Assembly: GCA_030762935.1 (NCBI GenBank) | Contig: CM060896.1 | Span: forward strand, 8,508,501-8,572,500 | Direction: 5' to 3' | Length of the DNA: 64,000 nucleotides | From: Hymenopus coronatus | Taxonomy: Eukaryota > Arthropoda > Insecta > Mantodea > Hymenopodidae | In this document: positions 1 to 10,960 of the stretch, one piece after another | Numbering within the stretch: position 1 is the first letter of the stretch | How the letters are laid out: each line of letters begins with the position of its first letter | Made by a program: the position numbers and the translations under genes | Notes under the pieces: generated by a model | Databases searched by the model: none | What the model was told of the DNA's origin: nothing | The model's input: the letters and a program-made list of their open reading frames with translations, nothing else

Positions 1-218
1 GAGCACAAATAGCTCCAGGAGCCTATGTGTGAGGCCTAGAGTGACCGATCAGTTTTCTTCTTCATCATCATAACATGCCGAACATTATGGACTTTTTCTT
101 TTATGTAAATATTTATAGTCATCAAGTTAAGCTTGGAAAAGACAAAATAATGGTAAATTAAGAATAAATGCAAAACAATGGATACATTAGATTCATAAAA
201 AGAATGTTAATAAAGGAA
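1..218. other. EFTUD2 intron 3, unassigned part
   Basis: AT-rich, no repeat recognised; within the EFTUD2 transcription unit on the minus strand. Confidence 0.5.
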
Positions 219-306
219 CTGGGTAGTGTGGTGGTAGCATGTCTGCCTCACATTCAACAGGGCACGAGTATGAATCTCGCTTGGGGTGAGTTATCTCAAG
301 ATTTTT
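219..306 (+). mobile_element. SINE-2 copy, 5' half (split by a HINE-like insertion)
   Basis: tRNA-like head GGGTAGTGTGGTGGTAG with a degenerate B box (GAGTATGAATCTC). The element breaks at 306 and resumes at 1050. Confidence 0.75.
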
Positions 307-1049
307 ACTTTCTCTAAACATAGAAGGCATTGTGTTGCACCCAAAAATTCCACAACGAGATTTCACTGGAAATATATATTTTGAGGCGCCCTTAATCCAA
401 AAAAAAGCAGTTTTAGAAAAAGGTCCATGTGTGTGTGTCTGTCTGTTTGGTATTTAAGTTTGGTATCGTCCAAGGATGAGACACAAAGATTTTCAAAAAA
501 ATTCCCCACCCCAAACTACCCTTTACATGGAAAAAAATGTCGAACATTTTGATTTTCTTAAAAATGGCTCTAACGATTTTGATTAAAATATTGAATATTA
601 AAGATATTTACCTGACAAATAAAATATATATCTTGAATTTTCTGGGAATACCCTCTGAAGTCAAGTTTATTCTGGATGAATTTTACGGAATTTTGCATAA
701 CTGCTTAACTGTAAGAGATGGACGAAAACTTATAACACAAAAAATGTAGAGCACGTTAAAACACACAATTTATGTTATATAATATTTTTTTCTTGGAAAT
801 TATCATTTTTGAGATATTCCTTTATTTTGCTTTCAGCCTAGAAAAACATACTTTTCTCATACAGGAATTTGTCAACTCCTGTCCATACAAACAAAGGAAC
901 TTCAGTCGCAGAGCAACCAGCTTTTGACTATCACTTTAACCTATGGTACTCCCTTATTTCGCTTCTACTAACAAGGAATCAAGTAATAAGACAATTTCTG
1001 CAATTTGTTGCAGAGATGTACAGAAAGTCATGTGAATGGAAACATCAGA
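307..1049 (+). mobile_element. HINE-like copy inserted in SINE-2
   Basis: Begins ACTTTCTCTA, ends with ...GAAAGTCATGTGAATGG and ACATCAGA. Inserted inside the SINE-2 body, in EFTUD2 intron 3. Open frames inside it are chance. Confidence 0.8.
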
Positions 1050-1180
1050 TTATTTTTGTGGTTTTTCCTCATCAAATGTCCAGTAACTTCAAGCTACATG
1101 GACCCCAAGATCATTCAGCAATTTCATGCATCATCCGATATGACCAACCAGGTTACGTTAAGCCCCATAAAATAAAGGGA
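1050..1180 (+). mobile_element. SINE-2 copy, 3' half
   Basis: Resumes with the body motif AATGTCCAGTAACTTCAAG, then CCGATATGACCAACCAGGTT, matching the uninterrupted copies at 26632 and 44600. Confidence 0.75.
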
Positions 1181-1230
1181 ACAAATGAAACAGTTGAGGT
1201 TACCAGGTGCTCAGAAACAGGATAAAACAA

Positions 1231-1378
1231 TCTGATGTGTTCCATTCACATGATTTTCTCTACATGTTACACACACACACACAGTCCTTTTTCTAAGAAT
1301 TCTTTTTTTGGTTTCAGGGAATCTCAAAACATATATTTCCAAAGAAATCTCGATACAGAATTTTTGGGTGGAGGAATG
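1231..1378 (-). mobile_element. HINE-like copy with large internal deletion
   Basis: The 3' terminal hairpin (TCTGATGTGTTCCATTCACA) is joined directly to the CA microsatellite and 5' portion; the middle is missing. Its far end is cut by SINE-1. Confidence 0.7.
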
Positions 1379-1650
1379 GATGTTTTTTTTATTTATGAAC
1401 CCGCTTTATCTACTGCAGTTCTCAGCATCCCATTCTATATTCGGTGTGAAAGACCGCTTAATTTGCTCAGAGGCCTCTTTATCAGGCTTGAGGCTATTTT
1501 ATTTGCCACAAATCTACGACACAGCACCAACAGCTCTACTTGCCTTCCGAGGAAGCCATGCTAAGGATTTTTACACCCGAAAAAGTCCATTGTTTTTCAC
1601 CAGAATTGAACCCACGACCTTGAAGTTAGCATGGTAACCATTACATCACT
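1379..1650 (-). mobile_element. SINE-1 copy 1
   Basis: Reverse orientation: 3' tail, body (GCTCAGAGGCCTC on the plus strand) and tRNA-like head with B box GGTTCAATTC. Lies ~40 bp from the EFTUD2 exon 3 donor. No clear duplication seen. Confidence 0.75.
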
Positions 1651-1687
1651 TTTTGGTTTTGAGGTTAGAGTATTTTTACCCACTTAC

Positions 1688-1956
1688 CTGGTGTGTCAAA
1701 AACATTTACAAGATAAGATTTGTTCTTCACGTTGGGCAGCACTAATGTGACAGGTATAGCTTTAATTCCTACACCTCGTTCCTGCTCCGTAAAAAGTGTG
1801 TCAGTGTAACGCAAATCACGCTCTTCTGTGGAACGGAATCCTGGGTGTGTTTGTCGAATCAGACAATCAACAAATGTAGTTTTCCCATGATGCAGATGTC
1901 CAACTAGTGCAACATTACGGATTAAATTCGGATTATCCATCATATCTCCCAAGAAT
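1688..1956 (-). CDS. EFTUD2: EFTUD2 third coding exon (GTPase P-loop)
   Basis: 269 nt between acceptor TTTCAG (ending 1957) and donor GTAAGT (1687-1682). It encodes residues 118-207 and one base of Gly208, with the P-loop GHLHHGKT and the DTP of DTPG. A SINE-1 copy ends only about 40 bp beyond the donor. Confidence 0.95.
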
Positions 1957-4900
1957 CTGAAAGCAAGAGAATAGTAAGAGCACTAGTTAAATTGAAACAT
2001 TAATTTTTACTTTCTCTACATGTACTATGTGAATAGTATATAGAGAATGTATTGTATTGCACCCAAAAATTCAATACCAAGATTTCACAGCAAATACATG
2101 TTTTAGGACCTCCTTAATAAAACAATAAAGCATGTTTAGAAAAATGTCCATGCATGTGTGCAGCATAGCTCAAAAACGAAAAAAATTGTTAAATACCAAA
2201 CTTGGTATTTAAGTGTGGTATCTTCCAAGGATGCGACACAAAGATTTTAAAGAAAATTCCACCACCCCTAACTACCCTTTACATGGAACTTTTTTTGAAC
2301 ATTTTGATTTTCTCATAAATGACTCTAACGATTTTGATTAAAATATTGTATATTAAAGATATTTACCTGGTAAATAATATGTGTATTTTGAATTTTCTAG
2401 AAATAGCCTCTGAAGACTACTTTATTCTGGATGAATTTGCTAAACCGTAAGAGATAGACAAAAACTTACCACACAAAAAATGTAGAGCATATTAAAACAC
2501 ACAATTTATGTTATATAAATTTTTTTCGTGGAGTTGATCGTTTTTGAGATATTCCTTGCTTTTGGTTTCAGCTTTAAAAAACATACTTTTCTCATACAGG
2601 AATTTATCAACTCCTGCCATACAAACAAAGGAAGTACAATCCCATAGCAACCAGCTTTTGACTATCACTTTAACCTATGCTACTTCCTTATTCTGCTTCT
2701 ACTTATGAGGAAGCAAGTAATAAGACTAATTCTGCTAATTTTTTCTGGATTAGTACAAAGTAAAGAGAAGCATTAGCTTTTAACAATAATTTGTTGCAGA
2801 GATGTAGAGAAAGTCATGTGAATGGAACACATCAGATTTTTTTTACTTTCCCTACACATACTATATGAATAGTGTATAGAGAAGGTATTATATTACACCC
2901 AAAAATTTGATACCGAGTTTTCACCAGAAATATATGATTTGGGACCCCCTGAACAAAATAAAAAAAAAAAAAAAACAAAAAAAAAAAAACAAACAAACAA
3001 ATTTTATTAAAAAGATATCCATAGCTGTGTCTGTGTGAGTGTGCCTCTGGACAGCATAACTCATTAACAAAAAGGTTGTTAAATACCAAACTTGATATAT
3101 AAGTTCAGCATCTTTCAAGGATGCAATATAGAGATTTTCAAGAAAATCTGCCATGCCCAGTCACCCTTCACATGGAAAAATTTTGACAACTTTGATTATT
3201 TCAAAAATAGCTCTAATGATTTTGATTAATATATTTAAGACATTTACATGACAAACAAAATGTAGATCTCGTTAAAGCACACTATTCATGTCATACACAT
3301 TTTTGAGATATTCCTTGTTATTGGTTTCAGTTTTTAATTACTTAAAACCTTTCTCATACAGTAACTTGTCAAGTCCTGGTATATAAAGAAACAGATTTTA
3401 ATCACATGCAATGGCTTTTAAAAGATTTGACAATCGTTTAGCATAGGATACTGCCTTAATAACATTTGACTGTCAGTTTAGCCTAGGGTATTCCCTCATT
3501 TCCCTCCTACTTATACGGAACTAAGTAATAAGACCATTTCTGGTAAAGTTTATCTTGACAAGCGTGAAGTGGATAGAAGAATAAGCCTGTTAACAATAAT
3601 TTGTTACAGAGATGTAGAGAAAGTCATGTGAATGGAACACATCAGATTTTTTCACTTCTAAGCTCATATTTGATATATCGCAGGGGAAAGCATGTCTCTC
3701 AATAGCTGCATTATTTCAGGCTCTACTGTATGTTTAAGAACAGGAATGAAAATTCTGACCTCGTACTTTTGAAAGAGGTTGATAAAATGATTTCCAACTT
3801 ACTCCATGCTATATACGGTGTCTGGGAGATTTTGATCCAGTTTGAGCTGAAACTTTTTCTTCTTGATTGGTTCAATGAGTGGTTTGTCGAGAGGCTGGTT
3901 GTCTTCTTCCTGCACGATGGTCTCCACCTCATTTCCATATATTTCTAGTGCAGCAGGGTAGTATCGCTTGTCTTCGTGCAGTACAACTGGCATCGGGACG
4001 GAAGCATCCTCGTCACCTTCACGCTCCTCGGCCACTTCATCCTGACAACAAGTGAAAACATCATCACATTTCATGCTGCTCTGGATGCAAGAAAATCCTC
4101 TATGTTCTATTCACATTACTTTCTCTACAAAAGATTATTCCTTTATCTACATTGTGGTAATCAAGATAAACCAACTGAGTGTTTTAACAAGATCTACATT
4201 TTTTGCAATAACTTTTTGTCTATCTCTTAAGGTTTACCACTTATGCAAAATTCATACGCATGAGGAGGTATCCAAAGGCTATTCCCACAAAATTCAATAC
4301 ATACATTTTATTGGTCTTCAGCATTCATGGGCAGATATTCAGCACCTCATATACACACTTGGCAATTCACCTTCTCAATAGATGAAATGTTGCTAAGAAA
4401 CAGATTTAACTTAAAATTAAGATTTTTGTTTACAATGAAATTAGTTATTGTGCAATTCAATGTAATCTAAAATTAATAATATTTTTTAATTATAAGATTT
4501 TTTATATAGAGAATAAATAATTCAAGTTATAACTTTTATAACTGGTTGGATGGTATCTAATGTTGAGCAGTTGGCAGTAAAGTCAATCACTCTCTTGCAT
4601 TCCAGTATTTTGACGTTATATTATCAACATTTATAACTATAATCATATTAATAATTTCCTTTATTGTAATATTAACTAATTTTTTATCAAAAGAAATTCC
4701 TCTTTTGAATGTAGATTTGACCTGTGAGTCAGCAAAATCGTCCCATTCCATGGCCTCTAACAATACTGTGCAGAAGTTGAACCTTTTGTTGTGGTCCTTA
4801 GGTTGCAATGCTTGCAGGCATATGACTTCAGATGCAAGAAATGTCTCAGAACATGACATACTGCCAGTCAAGGAATGCCCAGTTCATGGCTTCATTTCAA

Positions 4901-5703
4901 TGTTGCTTGAATATGCGCCAATTCTCCGCCAACTGCCGGGACAACCTGAGTGCATATGCTCTAAGAATTTGCAATGCCACTTATAAATTTTCTTATGAAG
5001 CGGTGGCTGCTTTTGGAGGCAATGGTGGAATACACGTTGCACCTATACAATGGACTCATATTTTGCAAATTGCCGGATACAAAATGCTTGTTCCTATGGT
5101 GTTGGCACTATTTTCTAACAGAGTTACACCCAGCGCTCCTATGGTGACCCATGGAACTTCAAGGAGCTTCCAAACTTTGAAATATCTCGAGTCTAGAGGT
5201 GTTGAAATTATGTTTCTATCTTGTGTGGTTTGCGAGAAATAAATTTGTGAAATCTGTCCTTCACTTTTGAATAAGCCTGTATTTCTCCATTTTTATTAAG
5301 GTAGTACCTTGGCGCAGAGGCCTACCACTGGAGCCCACCTGGATGAGAATATGTTCAGATGAATAGGATTTTGACATTATTTTTTTCATTACATTGCTTG
5401 TGAACATTAACAACAAGTTTGTTAACATTTTGCAGAAAATGCTTTGTGATTTCAAAGATTCTAACGATATACAAACATGCTAGTGTACTTTAATTGTGCT
5501 GATGAAATCGAGCCTTAGTGTTTTAAGATTATGCTTAAGACTCAAAATGCAGTAACGTACAACAAATACTTCTAAAGTATGTTACTCACATCATAATCCA
5601 TATTTTCCGTTTCCTGCTCTCCATAGCGTTCCTCTTCTTCATCATCAGAATCTAATTCTGGTCCAATGTAATTTCCAAACTCGTCATACAGATCAGCATC
5701 CAT
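1688..5703 (-). CDS. EFTUD2: EFTUD2, 5' part: U5 snRNP GTPase (116 kDa, Snu114)
   Basis: Three exons encode the first ~208 of about 970 residues of the spliceosomal EF-2-like GTPase that, with Prp8 and Brr2, controls U4/U6 unwinding and spliceosome disassembly in the nucleus. Seen: N-terminus [20 protein letters not shown] followed by an acidic stretch; [11 protein letters not shown] and [14 protein letters not shown], hallmarks of the family; P-loop GHLHHGKT at residues 137-144; [13 protein letters not shown] (G2 region); DTPG (G3) at 205-208, where the last exon here ends. Exons 5590-5703 (phase 0), 3803-4041, 1688-1956 join in frame, each with a GTRAGT donor; introns are 1548 and 1846 bp. 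The ATG follows TTTACAG directly, so the 5'UTR is probably in a separate upstream exon. Next exons lie left of the window. All introns carry transposon relics. Identification is firm. Confidence 0.95.
2009..2836 (+). mobile_element. HINE-like copy, first of a head-to-tail pair
   Basis: ACTTTCTCTACATGTACTAT at the start and GAACACATCAGA at the end, in EFTUD2 intron 2. The next copy follows after only 8 T-rich bases. Confidence 0.85.
2845..3646 (+). mobile_element. HINE-like copy, second of a head-to-tail pair
   Basis: ACTTTCCCTACACATACTAT start, GAACACATCAGA end. Contains an A-rich run near 2958-2990. Lies 156 bp from EFTUD2 exon 2. Confidence 0.85.
3803..4041 (-). CDS. EFTUD2: EFTUD2 second coding exon
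   Basis: 239 nt between a TTGTCAG acceptor and a GTAAGT donor (3802-3797). It encodes residues 39-117 and two bases of codon 118, completed by the first base of the next exon to give E-F-L-G-D-M-M-D-N, aligned with human D-F-L-A-D-L-M-D-N. Confidence 0.94.
4096..4315 (-). mobile_element. HINE-like fragment
   Basis: Plus strand reads TGTTCTATTCACATTACTTT then internal family sequence with deletions. Old copy in EFTUD2 intron 1. Confidence 0.6.
4540..4625 (+). repeat. Dispersed repeat shared with 37197-37283
   Basis: GGTATCTAATGTTGAGCAGT followed by CTCTCTTGCATTCCAGTATT recurs almost unchanged upstream of the LINE RNase H fragment at 37292, so it is probably part of a transposon. Confidence 0.55.
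4590..4880 (-). pseudogene. IS630/Tc1-type transposase relic
   Basis: Minus-strand frame has [20 protein letters not shown] and [13 protein letters not shown], resembling the linker before the first catalytic Asp of Tc3-like transposases. No complete domain remains. It lies in EFTUD2 intron 1. Confidence 0.4.
5590..5703 (-). CDS. EFTUD2: EFTUD2 first coding exon
   Basis: 114 nt, 38 codons, from ATG at 5703-5701 to a GTGAGT donor (5589-5584). It holds the conserved N-terminus and the start of the acidic region. A good acceptor (ttaactttcacatttacag) abuts the ATG. Confidence 0.93.
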
Positions 5704-6990
5704 CTGTAAATGTGAAAGTTAAATTTAAATGATACATTGTATCAACATAACTAAAACCAAAATACAAAAAACTGAAGGTATTATAAATTAACAGATTTTT
5801 ATCAAATCTAAAAAGATAAGACAATTCAACAAGGTTCTGGGAACTGGGAAGGGAAGGTGTGGATTTTATTAAACATAAATATACCTACTACTTACACTTT
5901 CAGGGAAAAAAGTTATTGCTGTTTATGTTTATCACTGCAAGCATAAATGCTGTTTATGTCTATCTGACTAGAACCACTTGTGTTATATGAAGTAGATGGG
6001 TGCATGTGTTTATAGAACTTATTGGAGTAGGATGTTAGATTGTAAACATTTCCATTTCCTAAGGTGTGCAACAATTTAAGTTTTGCTGAGCCATTAATAG
6101 CAAAAGTGAGGACGGAGGCAACCAAGATAACAGCTTGAAGACCACAAATATTCTCTATAACAGAGATGACAACAACTGGGGGTATGGACACCTAGCAAGA
6201 GACTGTCTATAACAAAGCTGACCGGCAGGCAGAAGACACTGGGACCAACCCCTCGAGTGATGCTGAATGCCCTAGGCAGATGAGAGCTGTGCTAAGCACT
6301 AGCAGGTACAGTAATCACACCAATGTGGCTTAGGGCTTGCAGACACTAATACCTATTATCAGTGAGAAATTTCCTTGTCATTGACACTTGTGCTGGCAGG
6401 GGCTCGTCAGGGTGCTGACCAATCATAGTGTAAAAATACATAACTGCCAGAGACGTGACGTCATCGGAGTTGCAACACCTATGTGGTTCAGTGGAAATTT
6501 ATGCGCGCGCTCTCATGCATGACTGATCAATTGTTTGCAATCTGATTGTTTGATTGCATTCTGTGAAAAGTTCAGTTGTGTTACTCATAATAATCATAAA
6601 GATTTACATTTATAATCGTTACTACCTTTTACATCGCGGACATTGCTCTTGTTCACATCCTAGAACTATCACAAGTGACACTGTCATTTGAAAATGTCTT
6701 ACAGCCGTGATAAGTAAGTTGAGGTTACTTTAGCCGAAATAATAAAACTTTTCCTTTAGTGAAATACAGGACCCAATGTGGAAAGGAATAGACAAGGTAA
6801 CTAGTTAGGGAGAAATGGGGAAAAATAGTTCAACATACGATAGGAATGCATGGAGAGAAGAAGACATTTTAGAGGAGGCAGTGGAACGTTTGTTGCTGCA
6901 GACAGACAGCGAATAAATAGGGCAACAGCGCACAGAGGCGGCCACGTGTCAGCAGAATGTCAATCACAAAGTAAAAGTCAGCCCTAACAA
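5704..6990. promoter_or_regulatory. EFTUD2 upstream region, possible bidirectional promoter
   Basis: No repeat is recognised here. A perfect CRE palindrome TGACGTCA is at 6456-6463, followed by TGCGCGCGC near 6501; CpG is denser than in the surroundings. On the plus strand, ATG at 6694 starts MSYSRD and runs into a GTAAGT donor at 6714-6719, a possible first exon of a divergent gene. On the minus strand, GTAAGA at 6702-6697 could instead be the donor of an EFTUD2 5'UTR exon. Both readings are inference. Confidence 0.35.
6694..6713 (+). CDS. Candidate first coding exon of a divergent gene
   Basis: AAA-ATG context, codons M-S-Y-S-R-D plus two bases, then a consensus donor GTAAGT. It is too short to identify, and no continuing exon was recognised. 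It could equally be chance. Confidence 0.2.
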
Positions 6991-7154
6991 CTAGTGATGT
7001 CTCCAGGTGACATCCTGCCTGTGGAGCTCCTCTGCCTTGAGGGTGGCTAAATATGTGATACTGGATTGGATGCCCTCAGGAGTCACGAAGTGATGGTCTG
7101 CGACAGCTGGATGGTTTTTGATGAGATGTTGCTCCAGAGCCCACATGTCATATG

Positions 7155-7430
7155 TGTGCAGCCTACAGATCAGGAAGGAGCATGCAACAGCATAATGCGG
7201 GAGCACCCGCCACTGACATAGCTGGATCATTCCTTCTTAGCAACAAGCATTTGTTGGCCGCCACAGATTATTTTACCAAGTGGCTGGAGGTGTACACCAT
7301 CCCTAACCAGAAGGCAAAGAACAACATTTGGGGAAGTTGTGGCAAATCAACAGAGAGACTGGTTGCCACTTTTCTTGCTGGTCTACCACATGATATCATT
7401 GGATTGGAGAGATGAGTCTACCATGCGACC
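7155..7430 (+). pseudogene. Gypsy-type integrase fragment
   Basis: The frame shows ATDIAGSF, then LLAATDYFTKWLEVYTIPNQ, matching the start of the retroviral-type integrase core of Ty3/Gypsy retrotransposons (D in MDIAGP, ATDYFTKW). The frame becomes unrelated after about residue 50. Domesticated or active function is not supported. Confidence 0.6.
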
Positions 7431-7589
7431 TGGGGCAGAACAGCCTGCAGTCAACTATGTGGAGTGATCCATTGTGGCTATAGAGGCTGGTAGTACACTT
7501 GGATCATCTAGCCCACTATGATGATGCTGGTCCCTGAGCAAGGATTTAGGTGCCATAATTTGTGGCTCTGCTCACCTTTGCAAAATGAA

Positions 7590-7846
7590 AATGAAATGGC
7601 GTTTTATTTATGGATGCTCTTTAACTGCTGTGGTTCTCAGCGTCCCATTCTATACTGGGCGTGAAAGACCATTTAATTTTGCTCAGAGGCCTCTCTATCA
7701 GGCTTGAGGTTCTATGACACGGGTCCAACGGCTTTACTTCCCTTCCCAAGAAAGAACTGCTAAGGATTTTAACGCCCAAAAAAATTCATCGTCCTCCGCC
7801 AGGTTTGAACCCGTGACCTTGGTAACCATTACACCACGGAGGGGGA
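7590..7846 (-). mobile_element. SINE-1 copy 2
   Basis: Tail hairpin side at 7590, tRNA-like head near 7800-7846 (B box GGGTTCAAACC on minus). Possible short duplication TTTGCA on both sides. Confidence 0.8.
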
Positions 7847-7867
7847 CACACATTTGCAGAAGCCGTG

Positions 7868-8195
7868 ACGGTAACTAGAAGCCTTAGAAATGTGATAAAC
7901 ACAGGAAGAGCAGCAGCAGTAACTAGAAGCTTTGGGAATGCGACACATCAGTGCAGTATACATGTGCAGAAGCTTTGGTTTCTAGTACTTTCTGTTGACA
8001 TCATTCACGGCTATATAAGGAAGAGTTGGAAGTCAGGATGAAGTCAGTCTTCGAGGAGAGAGCAATCAACTATCTACGTATTGAAGCAACAAGTGAACTA
8101 AACTGAAGAATTGTTGTAAAACAGTCAATTATTTGTCAACAATTACGGAGTAAAGAAAGACTTTTGTTGCAATGTATTTAGATTCTCTAACACCT
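7868..8195 (+). mobile_element. Possible solo/3' LTR
   Basis: GCTATATAAGGAAGAG (TATA-like) followed by GTCAGTCTTCGAGGAG, just downstream of the Gypsy integrase scrap; possible ends TGACGG... and ...TCTAACA. No second LTR copy is present in the window to prove it. Confidence 0.3.
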
Positions 8196-8199
8196 GTTT

Positions 8200-8840
8200 A
8201 TAGCAGATAAAGGGGAAGCAATGCATTTTATTCAAAATGAAGTCTTTAATAATGGTTCTGACTTATGGCAACACAGACAGTGCATCAGATGGTATAAAAG
8301 TGAAATCATCATTGGGAAAGAAATGTTCCAGAATTTCAGTTTATGGAACAACTGCAGCATTTCTCAGTAATGAGTAATAGGGAAAACCTGGAAAAACCCT
8401 CAATTAAGAAGGACAGTCCTGGCAGGGTCCTCCTCACATCAGTCTGTGCTTTAATCAGCTTGGCTACCTGTTAGTGTTCCACACAGAAATTGATAATCAA
8501 ATACACCTTTTAAAATCCCGAATCTAATCGTTACTTCCACTTTTGTTTAGCTTCAGTAAGTCAAGGAAGTAATGGTATTACTGTGCTACTGAAAAGGTTA
8601 ACACATGCTTTATCTTTGTTAATACAAACCTCTCAGATAATGCACTGATTATTCTGGGAAATCGTGACATTTTGCAGTACACCAATAAGCACGTCATTTC
8701 AGCCAATGAATGCATAGAAATCACAAATTACAGAAAGACATTAACTCTACGTGGAGTAAAATGCAGTGATGCAACATCGCTGTTTTCTCTCTCATTCATA
8801 GTTTTCTTGTGAACTTCAAGGTGCAAGTGTGTTTACTGTG
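8200..8840. other. Unassigned stretch
   Basis: No gene recognised; the last ~200 bases may be the 5' part of the transposon whose coding relic starts at 8852. Confidence 0.4.
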
Positions 8841-8851
8841 TATTCTTAAAT

Positions 8852-9545
8852 ATGTGGGATGTACCTAACTTTGAAGCTAGTAATTATAGTAATAGTGTCA
8901 ATAATCAAGCTAATTTTTCTCATATTGATAACTCTAGAGGTGCTTCTAATTCTAGTGTCGCTAGTGGGTCACAAAGTGCAAGAAGAGGAAAAGGAAGCAA
9001 GCCGCCTTTAGGAACACTAACTCAACAGTCACAACAGATAATACATAATGTGTTTCAGTACATAAAAGTCAATACAATAGGGAGGGCACTAACATTGAAA
9101 CTGCTAAAGCAGTAGGCTTAAGCAGACGAACAGTAAAGAACACTTCCCATTACGCCAAAAAGGAAGGGCAACAAGAAACCAATGTCACCCTCCGTGGTGT
9201 AATGGTTACCATGCTAACTTCATATACCAAGATTGCAGGTTCAAAACCGCTGGAGGACAATGGATTTTTTCGGGAGTAAAAATCCTTAGCATGGCCTCCT
9301 TCGGAAGGAAAGTCCCGTGTCGTAGATTTACAGCACGTAAAAGAACCTCAAGCCAAATAAAGAGGCCTCTGAGCAAAATTAAACTGTCTTTCATGCCCTA
9401 TATAGAGTGGGACGCTGAGATCCACATCAGTTAAAGAGCGTCCATAAATAAAACTCCAATTTATATTTAACAAGAAACCAAAGTTAGGGAAGGTTGATAC
9501 TTTCACCTGTGCCATAGTTCATAGTGAGGTGTATTGGTTTTATAA
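8852..9545 (+). pseudogene. Helix-turn-helix transposase relic, N-terminal part
   Basis: Frame 1 runs MWDVPNFEASNYSNSVNNQA through an S/N-rich stretch to SQQIIHNVFQYIK; after a frameshift it continues as ETAKAVGLSRRTVKNTSHYA, a helix-turn-helix of the kind at the N-terminus of many Tc1/IS630-like insect transposases. After a SINE-1 insertion (9183-9468) the frame resumes as KLGKVDTFTCAIVHSEVYWF, and is then cut off by a HINE-like fragment at 9546. The catalytic core is absent. Family assignment is by pattern only. Confidence 0.5.
9183..9468 (+). mobile_element. SINE-1 copy 3, complete with 13-bp duplication
   Basis: 286 bp. Target duplication AACAAGAAACCAA at 9170-9182 and 9469-9481. tRNA-like head (CCGTGGTGTAATGGTTACC), body, and 3' hairpin GGGACGCT...AGCGTCC. 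Removing it restores the host transposase frame. Confidence 0.9.
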
Positions 9546-9549
9546 AAAA

Positions 9550-9840
9550 TCTGATGTGTTACACTCGCATGACTTTCTCTGGATATTCTAGAACAAACTT
9601 TTTACAAAAGATTATTCTTCTTTCTACACAATGCTAATCGAGATAAACAATAGCAGAATGTTCTTATTACTTAGTTCCTTATAAGTAGAAGGGAACTAAA
9701 GTAATGCGGTATACTACAGTGATAGTCAAATGTTTTAAAAGCTGTCGTTATGCGATTGTCATTGCAAATCGCTTCTTTGCTTGGCCAGGAATAGAACAAA
9801 AGAAAAACAGACACTTCCTGTCTGAAAAAAAGTATAAGAG
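9550..9840 (-). mobile_element. HINE-like fragment
   Basis: Starts TCTGATGTGTTACACTCGCA on the plus strand, then degenerates; the 5' part is lost. Confidence 0.65.
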
Positions 9841-10237
9841 AATATAGATTCAAGTGTGTGGGAAAGATGTGTTCAGCACACCATGCAACTAGGGCGAAAA
9901 TGTCAACTGTGAGATGTTTCACACAACAATGTTTTGTGATACAAGTGAGCGAAAATGATAGTGACAGCGACGAAGGCAAAGGCAGTGTAATACAAGTAGT
10001 TAGATATTATTAGCACTGTGTGTTGCACTTAATAACAACCTTGCTAATGTTATTATTCATTCGGTACTCTTTAGGAATAAATGTCCATGCGCGTAATACC
10101 AGTTTACTTGGAGAAAACATGAGAGCATCGCTTTCTATGACACTGAATACTGGCAATCTTATTGCAGCCTTTGATCCGAAGATGTTAACCTTTTCCAGTA
10201 GCACAATAATACTTGTCATTTCAGCTATAATTCCTTA
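9841..10237. other. Unassigned stretch
   Basis: No repeat or gene recognised. Overlapping short open frames on both strands have no recognisable motif. Confidence 0.4.
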
Positions 10238-10370
10238 CCGAGATTTTACGGGAAAGCACATTTACAAAAGTGCACGCATGCACATGTGTGAGCATATCTT
10301 AAAAACAAAAACTCACATAAATACCAAATTTGGTATTTAGTTCTGTCTTACAAGGTTATGGCACTAGGGA
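10238..10370 (+). mobile_element. HINE-like 5' fragment
   Basis: Contains CCGAGATTTTACGGGAAAG and AAATACCAAATTTGGTATTT, diagnostic of the family. Confidence 0.6.
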
Positions 10371-10381
10371 ACCAGATCCAG

Positions 10382-10601
10382 TCCTTTTTTTTTTGGGTAG
10401 TGTTTAATGCCCGCTTTAACTACTTATCGCACCACAGGCGTTGACACTGATGATACATGAATGATGGAGCACCGGTGGAATGTGATGGCAGGGGAAACAG
10501 GAGTACCCGGAGAAAACCCGCACCACAAATCTCACATGCGGTCGCTTGGGATCGAACCCCGGCCGTCTAGGTGAGAGGCGAGTGGTCTAACCATGCGGCC
10601 T
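10382..10601 (-). mobile_element. tRNA-derived SINE-3
   Basis: Minus strand begins with GGCCGCATGGTTAGACCACT (A-box like) and has B box GGGGTTCGATCCC, then a unique body ending in a T-run on the plus strand. Duplication GATCCAG at 10375-10381 and 10602-10608. Single copy here. Confidence 0.75.
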
Positions 10602-10718
10602 GATCCAGAGGGATACATCAGTTTCAGAAACGAAACTCACGATAATAATTTCAGTATTATTCTAGGAAAGACTGATCTGAACTTGTTATGCACTTTTTGA
10701 GGATTGATAACTAAAAAA

Positions 10719-10960
10719 TTCTGTGTGTTGAATTCGTATTAGTTACTCTACCTATTCTGCAAACAAACAATTTTTATAAAAGATTATTCTTCTATATACA
10801 TCATTCTAATTGAGATAAACATTAGTAGAAATGATCTATTTAATTCCTTACATAAAGGAAAACAGGGGAATTACAAGAGTCAACTTTTTTAACAGCTGTC
10901 GCTATGTGATGACCTCTTTGTAAACGTACAGAAAAAGTACATGTTGGAGCTGACTTATAG
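10719..10960 (-). mobile_element. HINE-like fragment
   Basis: Old, diverged 3' third of the element (TTCGTATTAGTTACTCTACC on plus). Confidence 0.55.

Noticed and set aside
3730..3948. Plus-strand frame opposite EFTUD2 exon 2
   Set aside because: Shadow of the conserved minus-strand exon.
4705..5242. Overlapping plus-strand frames in EFTUD2 intron 1
   Set aside because: No recognisable motif; part is antisense to a transposase relic.
9183..9260. SINE-1 heads looking like tRNA genes (A and B boxes, here and in most other copies)
   Set aside because: The anticodon arm and acceptor pairing are lost and each is continuous with the SINE body; they are SINE promoters, not tRNA genes.
9890..10020. 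Possible signal-peptide ORF (minus strand, 9671-9979)
   Set aside because: The sequence is partly a HINE-like fragment and shows no conserved feature.
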